A stretch of 60,693 nt of DNA, from assembly GCA_964596685.1 (NCBI GenBank), contig CAZQVA010000011.1, positions 1 to 60,693 on the forward strand, read 5' to 3'. The position numbers were made by a program, and so were the translations under genes. Under the pieces are notes generated by a model. It was not told the origin of the DNA and did not search any database. It saw only the letters and a program-made list of their open reading frames with translations. Positions 43,426-51,588 of this stretch are shown here, piece by piece. Numbering within the stretch: the stretch's first letter is position 1; every line of letters begins with the position of its first letter. The stretch is from CAZQVA01 sp964596685 (GTDB lineage Bacteria > Chlamydiota > Chlamydiia > Chlamydiales > VFKH01).

Positions 43426-44180
43426 AACATGCGGTTAAAAAGTGTGCGGGTATTGCGTGCTGTCTCTTGCATCACTGTTTCGAGTGGAAGACGTTGTAGG
43501 GAGGCGAGCATCTTAGCAGTTTCCATTAAGAAAGCGGGTTCATTTCTTTTTCCCCTTTCAGTTTGTGGTGCCAGATAAGGGGCGTCAGTTTCAATAAGAA
43601 TGTTTTTAATAGGAAGGGCTTGTGCAATTTCCTGCAACTCAACACTCTTTTTAAAAGTAAGGATGCCGCTAAAAGAGATCATCCAATTGCGATCGATGAG
43701 TCGTTTTGCATCTTCCATCCCTCCGGTGAAACAATGCAGCACCCCTGGATACTGGGCAAGTGAAAATTCGTCGATAATATCAAAAAAATCTTCAAAAGCA
43801 TCTCTGCAATGAATAATCAAGGGGAGCTGAGTTTCTTCTGCTTTTTGTAGGTGCGTGCAAAAAAGTTCTCTTTGAAGAACTTTGTCTACTGGTTGATGGA
43901 AATATTCTAATCCAGTTTCACCAATCGCTACGAGTTTATCGAGATGTGTGAAAATCTCTTTCGTCTGGTAGGCGAGGTGTAGATCATGGGGAGGGATCGC
44001 TGCTGCAACAGAGATTCGAGGTTCTTGTTCTGCAAGCTTGAGCGCCCAAAGAAGTGAGTCTAGATCAGTGCAAACTGTTACCATAGCCTCTATATGGCGC
44101 AACCAGGCGCGCTCAAGCACGCCTGGTAGCTCTTCTTCTGTAAATCCCTTACAGGTCAAGTGGAGATGTGAGTCGATCAT
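43422..44180 (-). CDS. tatD: TatD-family metal-dependent deoxyribonuclease
   Basis: A 252-residue TIM-barrel hydrolase. Metal ligands appear in MIDSHLHL, IGETGLEYF, LIIHCRDA and LHCFTGG, and the final ETDAPYLAPQ is conserved. The family has 3'-5' exonuclease activity and is linked to DNA repair. It overlaps dsbD and the glycosyltransferase gene by 4 bp each. In Chlamydia the tatD-type gene also adjoins dsbD. Confidence 0.93.
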   Translation of the reverse strand: MIDSHLHLTCKGFTEEELPGVLERAWLRHIEAMVTVCTDLDSLLWALKLAEQEPRISVAAAIPPHDLHLAYQTKEIFTHLDKLVAIGETGLEYFHQPVDKVLQRELFCTHLQKAEETQLPLIIHCRDAFEDFFDIIDEFSLAQYPGVLHCFTGGMEDAKRLIDRNWMISFSGILTFKKSVELQEIAQALPIKNILIETDAPYLAPQTERGKRNEPAFLMETAKMLASLQRLPLETVMQETARNTRTLFNRML

Positions 44181-45976
44181 TCTGCAATAGTCGGATCAAG
44201 TGTTTTTACAAGAAGGTCCGTTGAAAGTGTTTCAGGGAGTACACTTTGATTCCCTTTTTCATCACAGTAGACATAAAGTGGTACGCCACTGCGACCAAAT
44301 GCTTTCAATGCCTTGGTGATTTCGGGATTCGATTGTGTCCAGTCTGCTTCCAAACGAACAACGTTTTTATCTTTAAAGAGCTTTTGCACCTTATCGCTAT
44401 GCAAGGGGGCCTTATTAAGTTGGCAAATGAGGCACCACTTTGCCGTAAAGTCGATAAAGAAAGGTGTATGGCTGGCTTTCAGCTCTTCAACACGATCTTG
44501 GGAATAGGGTTCCCAATCGGAATGCTGTACATTCTCAATCATTGTGGATGAAGCGGTAGGTGCGCTTTTTCCCTCATGGATGCAGAGGGCAAAGGCAGCG
44601 ACTGCTGCTAGGCCTAAAGTACGAGCAATTGTACGCACGCGCTTGGTGCGTGTGAAATCACCCCATTTGCCGTAGATCCATCCACCGACGCCAAGAGTTA
44701 AGAATCCTATTAAGATCCAGATGACGGCAGTCATTCCTGTCTGTGCTTGCCATACCCATAGGAGCCAAAGAACGGCACCAAGGAGCAGGAAGCCCATTGC
44801 TTGTTTCATCGTTTCCATCCAAGCACCTGGCTTAGGCAAGAAACGTACGCATGCAGGGATTGCAACGAGGAGACAGAATGGTAAGGCCATCCCGAGTCCG
44901 ATTGTTGAAAAGAGCATGAGCCCTTGCCACCATGGCAGAGTCATTGCCATTCCTAAAGAGGCGCCAAGCATTGGTCCAGTGCAAGGAGTGGCGACGACAG
45001 TCGCTAAAATTCCACTCCAAAATGCAGCGGCTAACCCTTCTCGCTTGTTGCCTTTTCCCTCTAGTTGAGTCAAAGAAGTTCCCCACTCAAAGAGCCCAAA
45101 GAGGTTTAATGACAGCAGGAAGAAGAGACCTGCCAGTAGCCCAACGCACCAAGGTTCTTGTAACTGGAATCCCCAGCCCACTTGTGAGCCAGAGGCCTGC
45201 AATCCCAGTAAAAGACCGCTAAGAGTCCAAAACGACAGCATGACACCGAGCAGATATCCACCTGCTAATTTCATGCGGCGCTGTGTGCTTTCCTTTGCAG
45301 ATTCTACGAGCGAAAGGACTTTCAGCGATAACACAGGTAGAACGCAAGGCATTAAGTTAAGGAGCATACCACCGGCAAAGGCAAAGGGAAGTAACCAAAG
45401 CCAAGACGAGGTAGGGCTTTCGTTCAGGCTGAGTGCTGTGGCGGATTGTGTTAGCTGTGCCGCAGCAACTGGTAGCGCTTTAAGGGCAGATGAGATCATA
45501 GAAGGAGTTCCAGAATCTAAATGTGCCATATCAAGGGTTAAAGTCGCTCGGCCAGGAACGCATTGTGTATCACACGCGACCCATTGTACGGAAAGAGGAA
45601 GTGTGCCGCTTTCCTTTGAATCAACGTGAGCTTTAGCTAAAAGAGTCACATCGCCTTCTACCTGATCGGTCACTTGACTAGGCCATAAAAGTGGTCCTAC
45701 AGTGATATGAGGGTCCTCACTGGCGATTTTAACGCCACTGCCCATATTATTAGGGAGCTCTTTTGATAGGTGCCAACCTTGATCCAAATGGAAATGAATG
45801 GCTACCCAAAAATCTCCCGAAGTATCGGGTGCTTGAGCTTGTAACTCGACTGCAACGGCACCTTTAGTTGCCTTAGAGGCATTTGGTGCATTGTTATCTT
45901 GGCCAAAGCCAATGGCACTCATAGGCGCACATAATGTCAAGGCGCCGAAGATGATGGTAAGTAGTAAACGTTTCAT
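44177..45976 (-). CDS. dsbD: Thiol:disulfide interchange protein DsbD
   Basis: A 599-residue inner-membrane protein that passes electrons from cytosolic thioredoxin to the periplasm. After a signal peptide, the N-terminal domain (about 30-180) carries CDTQCVPG. The eight-segment membrane domain has the two redox cysteines in NLMPCVLPVL and VATPCTGPML. The C-terminal thioredoxin domain has KWCLICQLN (CLIC at 515-518). All three redox centres are present. It heads the dsbD-tatD-glycosyltransferase unit. Confidence 0.95.
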   Translation of the reverse strand: MKRLLLTIIFGALTLCAPMSAIGFGQDNNAPNASKATKGAVAVELQAQAPDTSGDFWVAIHFHLDQGWHLSKELPNNMGSGVKIASEDPHITVGPLLWPSQVTDQVEGDVTLLAKAHVDSKESGTLPLSVQWVACDTQCVPGRATLTLDMAHLDSGTPSMISSALKALPVAAAQLTQSATALSLNESPTSSWLWLLPFAFAGGMLLNLMPCVLPVLSLKVLSLVESAKESTQRRMKLAGGYLLGVMLSFWTLSGLLLGLQASGSQVGWGFQLQEPWCVGLLAGLFFLLSLNLFGLFEWGTSLTQLEGKGNKREGLAAAFWSGILATVVATPCTGPMLGASLGMAMTLPWWQGLMLFSTIGLGMALPFCLLVAIPACVRFLPKPGAWMETMKQAMGFLLLGAVLWLLWVWQAQTGMTAVIWILIGFLTLGVGGWIYGKWGDFTRTKRVRTIARTLGLAAVAAFALCIHEGKSAPTASSTMIENVQHSDWEPYSQDRVEELKASHTPFFIDFTAKWCLICQLNKAPLHSDKVQKLFKDKNVVRLEADWTQSNPEITKALKAFGRSGVPLYVYCDEKGNQSVLPETLSTDLLVKTLDPTIAE

Positions 45977-45986
45977 AGTGATAGTA

Positions 45987-46015
45987 ATTATATATAAAAA
46001 ATCTTTTCAATGCAA
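45987..46015 (-). promoter_or_regulatory. Promoter of dsbD
   Basis: On the minus strand TTGCAT (46010-46015), exactly 17 bases, then a perfect TATAAT (45987-45992). The -10 box ends only 10 bases before the dsbD ATG, so the transcript would have almost no 5' leader. Confidence 0.5.
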
Positions 46016-46038
46016 TAGTTTTATATTAAATAATTTAT

Positions 46039-46587
46039 TTATGAAATCGTATATTCTGAGAGCAGGGTATCGCCGAAATGACGCACATTTTTGGAAGGAA
46101 TAGATAAATGAATGGGCGTGTCGCTTTCGATAAAAAGGGATCCGTCTGGTTTGAGGAGACCTTTTTCAATGACATTTTGAGCAATATACTGAGCTAAAGG
46201 GATACCTTCAATGGATGCAGCATAGGGGGGATCAATAAAAATGAGATCAAAAAGAGGTCCTTTATAGGGTATTTTTATCCATTTTATGATGTCTAAAGCA
46301 ACGATGCGCGTGGCACTTTCAAGATGCAAGGTCTCTATATTCTTTTTCAAACTTGCCAGTGCCTTAGGATCCTTTTCTAAAAAAAGAACAAAAGCAGCTC
46401 CTCGGCTGAGTGCTTCTAATCCTATTGCGCCAGAACCAGCAAAAAAGTCAGCGATGTAAGCGCCCTCGATCCAGTGCTGGCAGATATTAAATAGTGCGCC
46501 ACGCAATTGTTCTGAAGTAGGGCGCGTCAAATCATGTTTGGGAGCTTGTAGCGTACGGCCGCGGAATTTACCGGAGATAATGCGCAT
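46039..46587 (-). CDS. rsmD: 16S rRNA (guanine966-N2)-methyltransferase RsmD
   Basis: A 182-residue SAM-dependent methyltransferase. The start MRIISGKFRGRTLQAP, the recognition block RPTSEQLRGALFNI, the SAM loop ADFFAGSGAIGLEALSRG and the catalytic FIDPPYA are all characteristic. Length is normal. It lies 10 bases downstream of a TPR membrane protein gene on the same strand. Confidence 0.95.
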   Translation of the reverse strand: MRIISGKFRGRTLQAPKHDLTRPTSEQLRGALFNICQHWIEGAYIADFFAGSGAIGLEALSRGAAFVLFLEKDPKALASLKKNIETLHLESATRIVALDIIKWIKIPYKGPLFDLIFIDPPYAASIEGIPLAQYIAQNVIEKGLLKPDGSLFIESDTPIHLSIPSKNVRHFGDTLLSEYTIS

Positions 46588-46597
46588 GAGGATTTTA

Positions 46598-47554
46598 TCA
46601 GTCCGCTAGGAGGTGTTTTTTTGAAGCAAAATTATACAAGGGATGAAGGTAGGAATCCAGTAATTCTTGTGCAGATTCCTTGTCCATATGAGAGAGGCGG
46701 TCGTAAATGAGGAGTCCCTTGGCATAAAGCTGTTGATTAAAGTAGAGTTTCCCAAGCGTTAGGGCAAGACCAATATCATCAGAATAATAACCCATAGCAC
46801 TTTCATAGAGAGTAATCGCTGATTTGGGTAAATCTAAATCGAGTGCATTTTCCGCAAGGGATAGAAAGATCCATAGGGGAGGAGCTTCTTTATTTTCTAA
46901 GAGAGCTTTAACAATTTCAGACTCTTGGATGGCACATTCGCGCAATTGAGAAAGTTGTAAGTTTGCTGAAAGTTTTTGTTCTTGTCCATGGCGATGGAGG
47001 TGGACATAGACCTTGGAGAGATGAAGATGCAATAGTGGATCGGAAGGGCTAGTTCTGATGCCATGGAGGTAATTTTCTGTAGCGGCAACCAATAATTGAA
47101 CCTGGAGCTGCTTGAGATAAGGGGCAGTGATCCATGTAGAAATAAGAGTGATCAGTGGTTGAAGCCACTGCAACCAGCCGGCGCATACAATTGCCGCGGA
47201 GGTATTTTGACGGATAATATTGTAGGATTTTTGTAGTAAATTCCCCATTGCCTCGCCCTTCATCCCTTTAAAATTTAATTGATAGGCGTCAACGAGTTCT
47301 TCTAATTGCTGTTTAAAGTGGTGATCCCATTGAAAATATGAAAAAATCGCGCAGAAAATCAGGAAGACCCAACAGGAAATTGCAGCTGCAATCCAACTAG
47401 CTTGATAAAAAAAGGGAAGGAACATGATAAGAGCGATCGTTAGACAGAGAATCGCTAAAAATGTGAGGGAATAGAAAAGAAAAATGCGTCTCTTAAACTT
47501 ATTGCATGTTGCAACAAGCATAGAGATCTGTTTCGTGCTATCTGGAGTCTCCAT
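46598..47554 (-). CDS. Membrane-anchored TPR-like protein, unknown
   Basis: A 318-residue protein with two adjacent hydrophobic segments (about 25-50 and 53-75) and a cytosolic helical C-terminal half. The last 150 residues hold helix pairs like TPR repeats (for example SAITLYESAMGYYSDDIGLA). I cannot name a family. It probably scaffolds a membrane-associated complex, and it is likely co-transcribed with rsmD. Confidence 0.75.
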   Translation of the reverse strand: METPDSTKQISMLVATCNKFKRRIFLFYSLTFLAILCLTIALIMFLPFFYQASWIAAAISCWVFLIFCAIFSYFQWDHHFKQQLEELVDAYQLNFKGMKGEAMGNLLQKSYNIIRQNTSAAIVCAGWLQWLQPLITLISTWITAPYLKQLQVQLLVAATENYLHGIRTSPSDPLLHLHLSKVYVHLHRHGQEQKLSANLQLSQLRECAIQESEIVKALLENKEAPPLWIFLSLAENALDLDLPKSAITLYESAMGYYSDDIGLALTLGKLYFNQQLYAKGLLIYDRLSHMDKESAQELLDSYLHPLYNFASKKHLLAD

Positions 47555-47593
47555 TGCGTCCCTGATGTTGACAGATCTTAGATAAGGCGTTAC

Positions 47594-47667
47594 AACCCCG
47601 ATTGAGCAGATTGGTTATTTCATCTTTGATTTATCGAAATTCAATCCCAATCTGCTCAATCGGGGTT
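47594..47667. repeat. Dispersed palindromic repeat, family A, intact copy
   Basis: A 74-bp element with perfect 21-bp inverted ends; the arm contains CCCCGATTGAGCAGATTGG. A second, degenerate copy lies at 58-112. The right arm encodes the last residues (Cys-Asn-Pro-Asp) and the stop codon of the TPR gene. The hairpin it forms could end transcription. Confidence 0.85.
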
Positions 47668-48249
47668 ACAATGAGGATCATTTGTAAATAGTTCGAATAT
47701 CCTCTCTGCCTCCTTATACCTTTTTTGTCCAAAAAGTACTACTGCCAATAGCTTTATTGCATTTTCTTCTTCAGGAAGAAGCATGAGAGCCCATCTCAAA
47801 TGAGCTTCTGCTTGTTTGTAGTTTTTTTTTGAATAGTGGTACTGTGCATCAAGAATGTGGCAGTGGCCTATAAGATTTTTTTCGACTACTGAAAGGTCGA
47901 TGCCAGCTTGCACCATCCAAGGATAAATGCGGCACAAGAGGGCGGGATCGTCATTGTCTTTTCCTACTTCATAGGCGTGCTCAAGAAATTGGATGACTTG
48001 TTCTCTTTGCCATTCAACAGTCACATTTTCATGGGGAGTGACTAGGGTTTGTAGGTGAAGATCGGCATCATCAAAAGTACGCTTCTCTAGCCATAGTTTG
48101 CGACAGTGCCGAAGGCTTTGAAGAAATGCACAACGCGCATTGAGTTCCGGACTCTCTTCAATGGATTGAGGAAAAGTGTGGTGAAATGAAGGGGCAGGGG
48201 ATGCATAAGAGTAGAATGGTAAAAATAAAAGAAGTAAAATAAAACCCAT
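47656..48249 (-). CDS. Secreted TPR-repeat protein
   Basis: A 197-residue protein. I start at the ATG at 48249, which has AAGGA seven bases upstream and opens directly into a signal peptide (GFILLLLFLPFYSYASPAP); the frame extends 19 codons further without support. TPR-like helices follow, for example HYSKKNYKQAEAHLRWALML and LFGQKRYKEAERIFELF. The partner is unknown. Its C-terminus has been replaced or trimmed by a family A repeat. Confidence 0.75.
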   Translation of the reverse strand: MGFILLLLFLPFYSYASPAPSFHHTFPQSIEESPELNARCAFLQSLRHCRKLWLEKRTFDDADLHLQTLVTPHENVTVEWQREQVIQFLEHAYEVGKDNDDPALLCRIYPWMVQAGIDLSVVEKNLIGHCHILDAQYHYSKKNYKQAEAHLRWALMLLPEEENAIKLLAVVLFGQKRYKEAERIFELFTNDPHCNPD

Positions 48250-48323
48250 TTTTTCCTTGCAACTTCTTCGCAAAAAGATTATGACTGGTGTCCAGTTTAA
48301 CGACAAACTCCAATTAAAAAAGA

Positions 48324-49040
48324 ATGATTCATAAGAAACATATCCTACTGATCGAAGATGAAGAAGATATTGCAGCCTTGATCAAGTTGCAAGCAGAAAT
48401 GTCCGGATATAAACTCTCTGTCGAGACTGATGGTATTAGTGGATGGCAAGCTGTAGAGACAGAAAAACCAGATTTAGTAATTCTCGATATTATGTTGCCC
48501 GGTCAAAACGGTTTAGATGTCTGCCGTAAAATCAAAAGCGACCCAGAATTACGCCACATTCCAGTGATTATTATCTCAGCAAAAAATGAAGAACTCGATG
48601 TGCTGCTTGGATTGGAGTTGGGTGCTGATGATTACGTGGCAAAGCCATTTTCACCTAAAATACTCTTTTCGCGAGTAAAAGCTGTGTTAAGACGTGAAAA
48701 AGAGGTTCCAGCCGGTGCAACAGCCATTGATGCCAATGTATTGATTTTTGGGGATTTTGTCCTTGAGGTAGATCGGTATCGCTTAAGAAAAAAAGACAAA
48801 TATATCCCCATTACCCTTTCTGAGTTCGGAATCCTGAGACGTTTGTTGATGAATCGTGGTCGCGTTTTGACACGTGCTCAACTACTAGATGATGTGCAAA
48901 ATGATGATCATTTCATCATCGATCGCAATATTGATGTCCATGTTGCCGCACTGCGTAAGAAGCTAGGTCCTGATTTTCCGTGGATTGAAACAGTCCGCGG
49001 TGTAGGCTACCGCTTTTTAGAAGAGCAGGATGTTTTGTAG
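48324..49040 (+). CDS. OmpR/PhoB-type response regulator
   Basis: A 238-residue two-component regulator. The receiver domain has all the phosphorylation residues: acidic pair E11/D12, phospho-acceptor D55 (LVILDIMLPG), S85 and K107 (VAKPFSP). The winged-helix DNA-binding domain (about 140-235) ends with RGVGYRFLE. This makes it a canonical regulator, unlike Chlamydia ChxR, which lacks phospho-acceptor chemistry as I recall. No histidine kinase gene is adjacent. The start overlaps no ribosome site of note. Confidence 0.93.
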   Translation: MIHKKHILLIEDEEDIAALIKLQAEMSGYKLSVETDGISGWQAVETEKPDLVILDIMLPGQNGLDVCRKIKSDPELRHIPVIIISAKNEELDVLLGLELGADDYVAKPFSPKILFSRVKAVLRREKEVPAGATAIDANVLIFGDFVLEVDRYRLRKKDKYIPITLSEFGILRRLLMNRGRVLTRAQLLDDVQNDDHFIIDRNIDVHVAALRKKLGPDFPWIETVRGVGYRFLEEQDVL

Positions 49041-49467
49041 AGAGGATCAAGCGCCCCTCTTGATCCCTTCTGATGCAGAAATTGGGGCTTCTTGTCTTGT
49101 TAAAGGATTTTTACATCATTATGAAGGCAATGTACAGCGAGGGGCTACTAAAAGTTCACGTGCGCTCCTTTCTTCGTCATGTACTCTTAAAAGTTGTTGT
49201 AAAACCTCTGGTCCAGCACATCGCGCACATGTCCTTTTAAGTGGTTCTTACGACGAGTTGCAGGAGGGGACGCTCGTTTGTGTTTCTGGTATATTGCAGC
49301 GCGATGTGCGCCTTGATCATGGAGTCGAATATTTTCAATATTATTTGAATGATGATCGCTTGGTCAACGAGGGGAAATACCCAAGCGGTATTTTCTATCT
49401 TTTAGCGTTGGGAATGGTGATAGGTGTTTACCTCGTTTATCGACTTTCCAAAAAAATGCGCACCTAA
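49030..49467 (+). CDS. Small tail-anchored membrane protein, unknown
   Basis: A 145-residue frame starting 11 bases inside the end of the response regulator gene. Residues 1-110 are polar with several Cys, and the segment ELQEGTLVCVSGILQRD looks like an OB-type barrel. A single membrane helix near the end (GIFYLLALGMVIGVYLVY) is followed by a basic tail. The last 66 bases overlap murI in the convergent direction. I have no family for it. Translational coupling to the regulator would explain the weak ribosome site. Confidence 0.5.
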   Translation: MFCREDQAPLLIPSDAEIGASCLVKGFLHHYEGNVQRGATKSSRALLSSSCTLKSCCKTSGPAHRAHVLLSGSYDELQEGTLVCVSGILQRDVRLDHGVEYFQYYLNDDRLVNEGKYPSGIFYLLALGMVIGVYLVYRLSKKMRT

Positions 49468-50217
49468 GGATTGAAATTTTTGAGGATCATCAGAGACAAA
49501 GAAGCGATGTGTTGCGATATCTCTTTCCTTTGTAATCGAGTGGGCTTCTAAGATATCTTTTAAGGCAAGAGCACACGCTTCTGCGCAGTCAATGATAGTA
49601 ATTTGAGGCAGCAACTCTTTGATTAAGTGAGCAAGGAGCGGATAATGGGTACAAGCGAGTAAGAGAGTATCTGCACGCGACTTGGCTATTGGTTCGAGAT
49701 ATTCTTGTAAAAATAGTCTTGTAGCGGGGTGATCAAATAATTGTTCTTCTACAAGCTGCGCAAGAAGGGGACAGGCGACAGCCGTGATTTCCAAATGGGG
49801 GTCTGCTGACAAGAGAGCCCGTTGGCATGCCTGTGAATTAATAGTAGCCCGTGTGCCAAGAATGCCGATTTTTTTATTGCGTGTTACTTGTAAGACCGCT
49901 GCTGCCCCTGTATCGATAGTTCCCAGAATAGGGAGGTGAAAAAGGCGGCGTAACTTGTCAATGCCCAATGCTGAAGCTGTGTTGCATGCAACTACTAAGG
50001 CTTTTAGGGGGTACTCCAAAAGAAAAAGCGAGTTTTCTATACTATAGCGTTGAATTGTCTCGGCGCTCTTACTTCCGTAAGGCATACGCGCAGTATCGCC
50101 AAAATAGATAATTGATTCAAAGGGAAGTAATTCAACAATCGCCTTCATTACAGTCAACCCACCAACTCCAGAGTCCCAAATGCCAATGAAACCCTCTCGT
50201 GGGATGTCGTGCTGCAT
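49402..50217 (-). CDS. murI: Glutamate racemase
   Basis: A 271-residue cytosolic racemase that makes D-glutamate for peptidoglycan stem peptides. GIWDSGVGGLTV and YFGDTARMPYGSK are typical N-terminal motifs. The two catalytic cysteines lie in VVACNTASA (Cys 78) and LLACTHYPLL (Cys 189). It adjoins the LysM gene with no gap. Classical Chlamydia species lack murI as far as I recall, so the gene suggests a more complete wall pathway. Confidence 0.94.
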   Translation of the reverse strand: MQHDIPREGFIGIWDSGVGGLTVMKAIVELLPFESIIYFGDTARMPYGSKSAETIQRYSIENSLFLLEYPLKALVVACNTASALGIDKLRRLFHLPILGTIDTGAAAVLQVTRNKKIGILGTRATINSQACQRALLSADPHLEITAVACPLLAQLVEEQLFDHPATRLFLQEYLEPIAKSRADTLLLACTHYPLLAHLIKELLPQITIIDCAEACALALKDILEAHSITKERDIATHRFFVSDDPQKFQSLGAHFFGKSINEVNTYHHSQR

Positions 50218-50844
50218 TTAGGAAGCCTTTTCTGGGATTTTTAGCTTTTGGCCTACGCGAATTTGATCTTTTGTCAATTGATTGGCGCGCTTGAGTTGAT
50301 CTATCGAGATGCCATAGCGCCTTGCAATCTTTTCTAAAGTGTCGCGCGATTGAACAACGTAGGTGGTGGCACCTGATGGGCTATCGCATGAAAGAGGGGC
50401 ATCGACAAGAACGCTCATCGCTTGTTGCAATTTAGCTAGAGTTTTATCGATGGCATCGAGGCGCGTTGTTGTTTCTATATGAAACTGCGCTGCCGCTTCG
50501 GCAAGTTGCTCTTGCGTTTTTTCAACATTTAAAAGGCGTTTTTCACTTAATTGCAGTTTACTTTTGGCTAATTCACCGTCAGCTTTTAGTGTGTCAGGGA
50601 GTTCTTTTTTAAGCTTCGCAATGGATGACTCCAGCTTTTGCATTCGCTCGACCATGAGTTCATGATCTAGATCATATTGGCGCAGCTGCTGTTGCATATC
50701 CGCAAGCTCTCTGCCAAATTCCGCAACAACCTGTGAGCTTTGTGGAGAAGAAGGACGTTGGGAGCGATTATATTGTGCGAATGGGTGACAAGGGAGTAAG
50801 AGTCCACTGCAAAGAACTAAGGTGCAGATAAGACTCTTACTCAT
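50218..50844 (-). CDS. Periplasmic coiled-coil protein with C-terminal LysM
   Basis: A 208-residue exported protein with a signal peptide (about 1-22), a long coiled coil (about 40-150, Gln/Leu/Lys heptads) and one LysM domain (TTYVVQSRDTLEKIARRYGI to GQKLKIPE, about 162-205) that binds peptidoglycan. It follows pal by five bases. In Chlamydia a LysM/NlpD-type gene also follows pal. The role is probably to tether or regulate wall enzymes during division. Confidence 0.88.
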   Translation of the reverse strand: MSKSLICTLVLCSGLLLPCHPFAQYNRSQRPSSPQSSQVVAEFGRELADMQQQLRQYDLDHELMVERMQKLESSIAKLKKELPDTLKADGELAKSKLQLSEKRLLNVEKTQEQLAEAAAQFHIETTTRLDAIDKTLAKLQQAMSVLVDAPLSCDSPSGATTYVVQSRDTLEKIARRYGISIDQLKRANQLTKDQIRVGQKLKIPEKAS

Positions 50845-50849
50845 AGCGA

Positions 50850-51539
50850 TTAATTATAAAAATAGAGTTTAAATTCTCCGCGACGATTAAGGCGCAATGT
50901 GTCAAGGTCATCCCCTTCGACTAATGGACGCTCCTTGCCATAGGAAATAGTAAAGACGTGTTCTGAATTGACGCCTGCATTGATAAGTTCAGTGCGAACA
51001 GAATTAGCACGCTTATTGCCGAGAGCCATATTATAAGAAGCAGACCCCGTCTTATCGCAATGCCCTTCAATAAAGATATAGAGATTAGGATGCGATTGCA
51101 TGTAGGCAGCGATATTCTCGATAATTTGACGGTTTTCAGCCCCTTTAATTGAGTACTGGTTTTTGTCAAAGTGAATATGTTGAAAGACATTCAGCTGTTC
51201 ACCTGTCATCGGGCTTGCAAAGCCATCAATACCGGGTAAATAACTTCCCGCTTCCCCAGGGCTTTGTGAAGAAGGAGGTGTGTAACCGTCTTGACGCAGT
51301 TGTTGAGCAATATCACTATCGCGCAAGGGGATATAATCATTGTCTTCACATTGATCAAATTGGTCTGGATGTTCTACCTGACGGGATACTTGTTTACTTC
51401 CCGACAGGGTGCGAAAACCCCGCGACATGTGCCTTCCACAAGATTTTGTATCTTCCCATACATCGCCAGCGGATCTTTGACAACTTGTTTGAGCTGCGCA
51501 AACCAGTGCTAAAAGAGATAGCAAAACAAAACGCTTCAT
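50850..51539 (-). CDS. pal: Peptidoglycan-associated lipoprotein Pal
   Basis: A 229-residue outer-membrane lipoprotein of the Tol-Pal system. The signal peptide ends with a lipobox AAQTSC near residue 20. The OmpA-like domain (about 120-229) shows IFIEGHCDKTGSASYNMALG and the closing LRLNRRGEFKLYF, with the Asp and Arg that hold diaminopimelate. TolA/B/Q/R genes are not in the window. It belongs to the pal-LysM-murI run. Confidence 0.93.
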   Translation of the reverse strand: MKRFVLLSLLALVCAAQTSCQRSAGDVWEDTKSCGRHMSRGFRTLSGSKQVSRQVEHPDQFDQCEDNDYIPLRDSDIAQQLRQDGYTPPSSQSPGEAGSYLPGIDGFASPMTGEQLNVFQHIHFDKNQYSIKGAENRQIIENIAAYMQSHPNLYIFIEGHCDKTGSASYNMALGNKRANSVRTELINAGVNSEHVFTISYGKERPLVEGDDLDTLRLNRRGEFKLYFYN

Positions 51540-51588
51540 ATATTACACCACTTCTACAATTCTGGATTCAGGTTAAAAAAGCGCGCAA

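Noticed and set aside
44721..45629. Several plus-strand frames of 96-129 codons antisense to dsbD
   Set aside because: dsbD is complete and conserved; the antisense frames are Arg/Ser/Pro-rich as expected of shadows.
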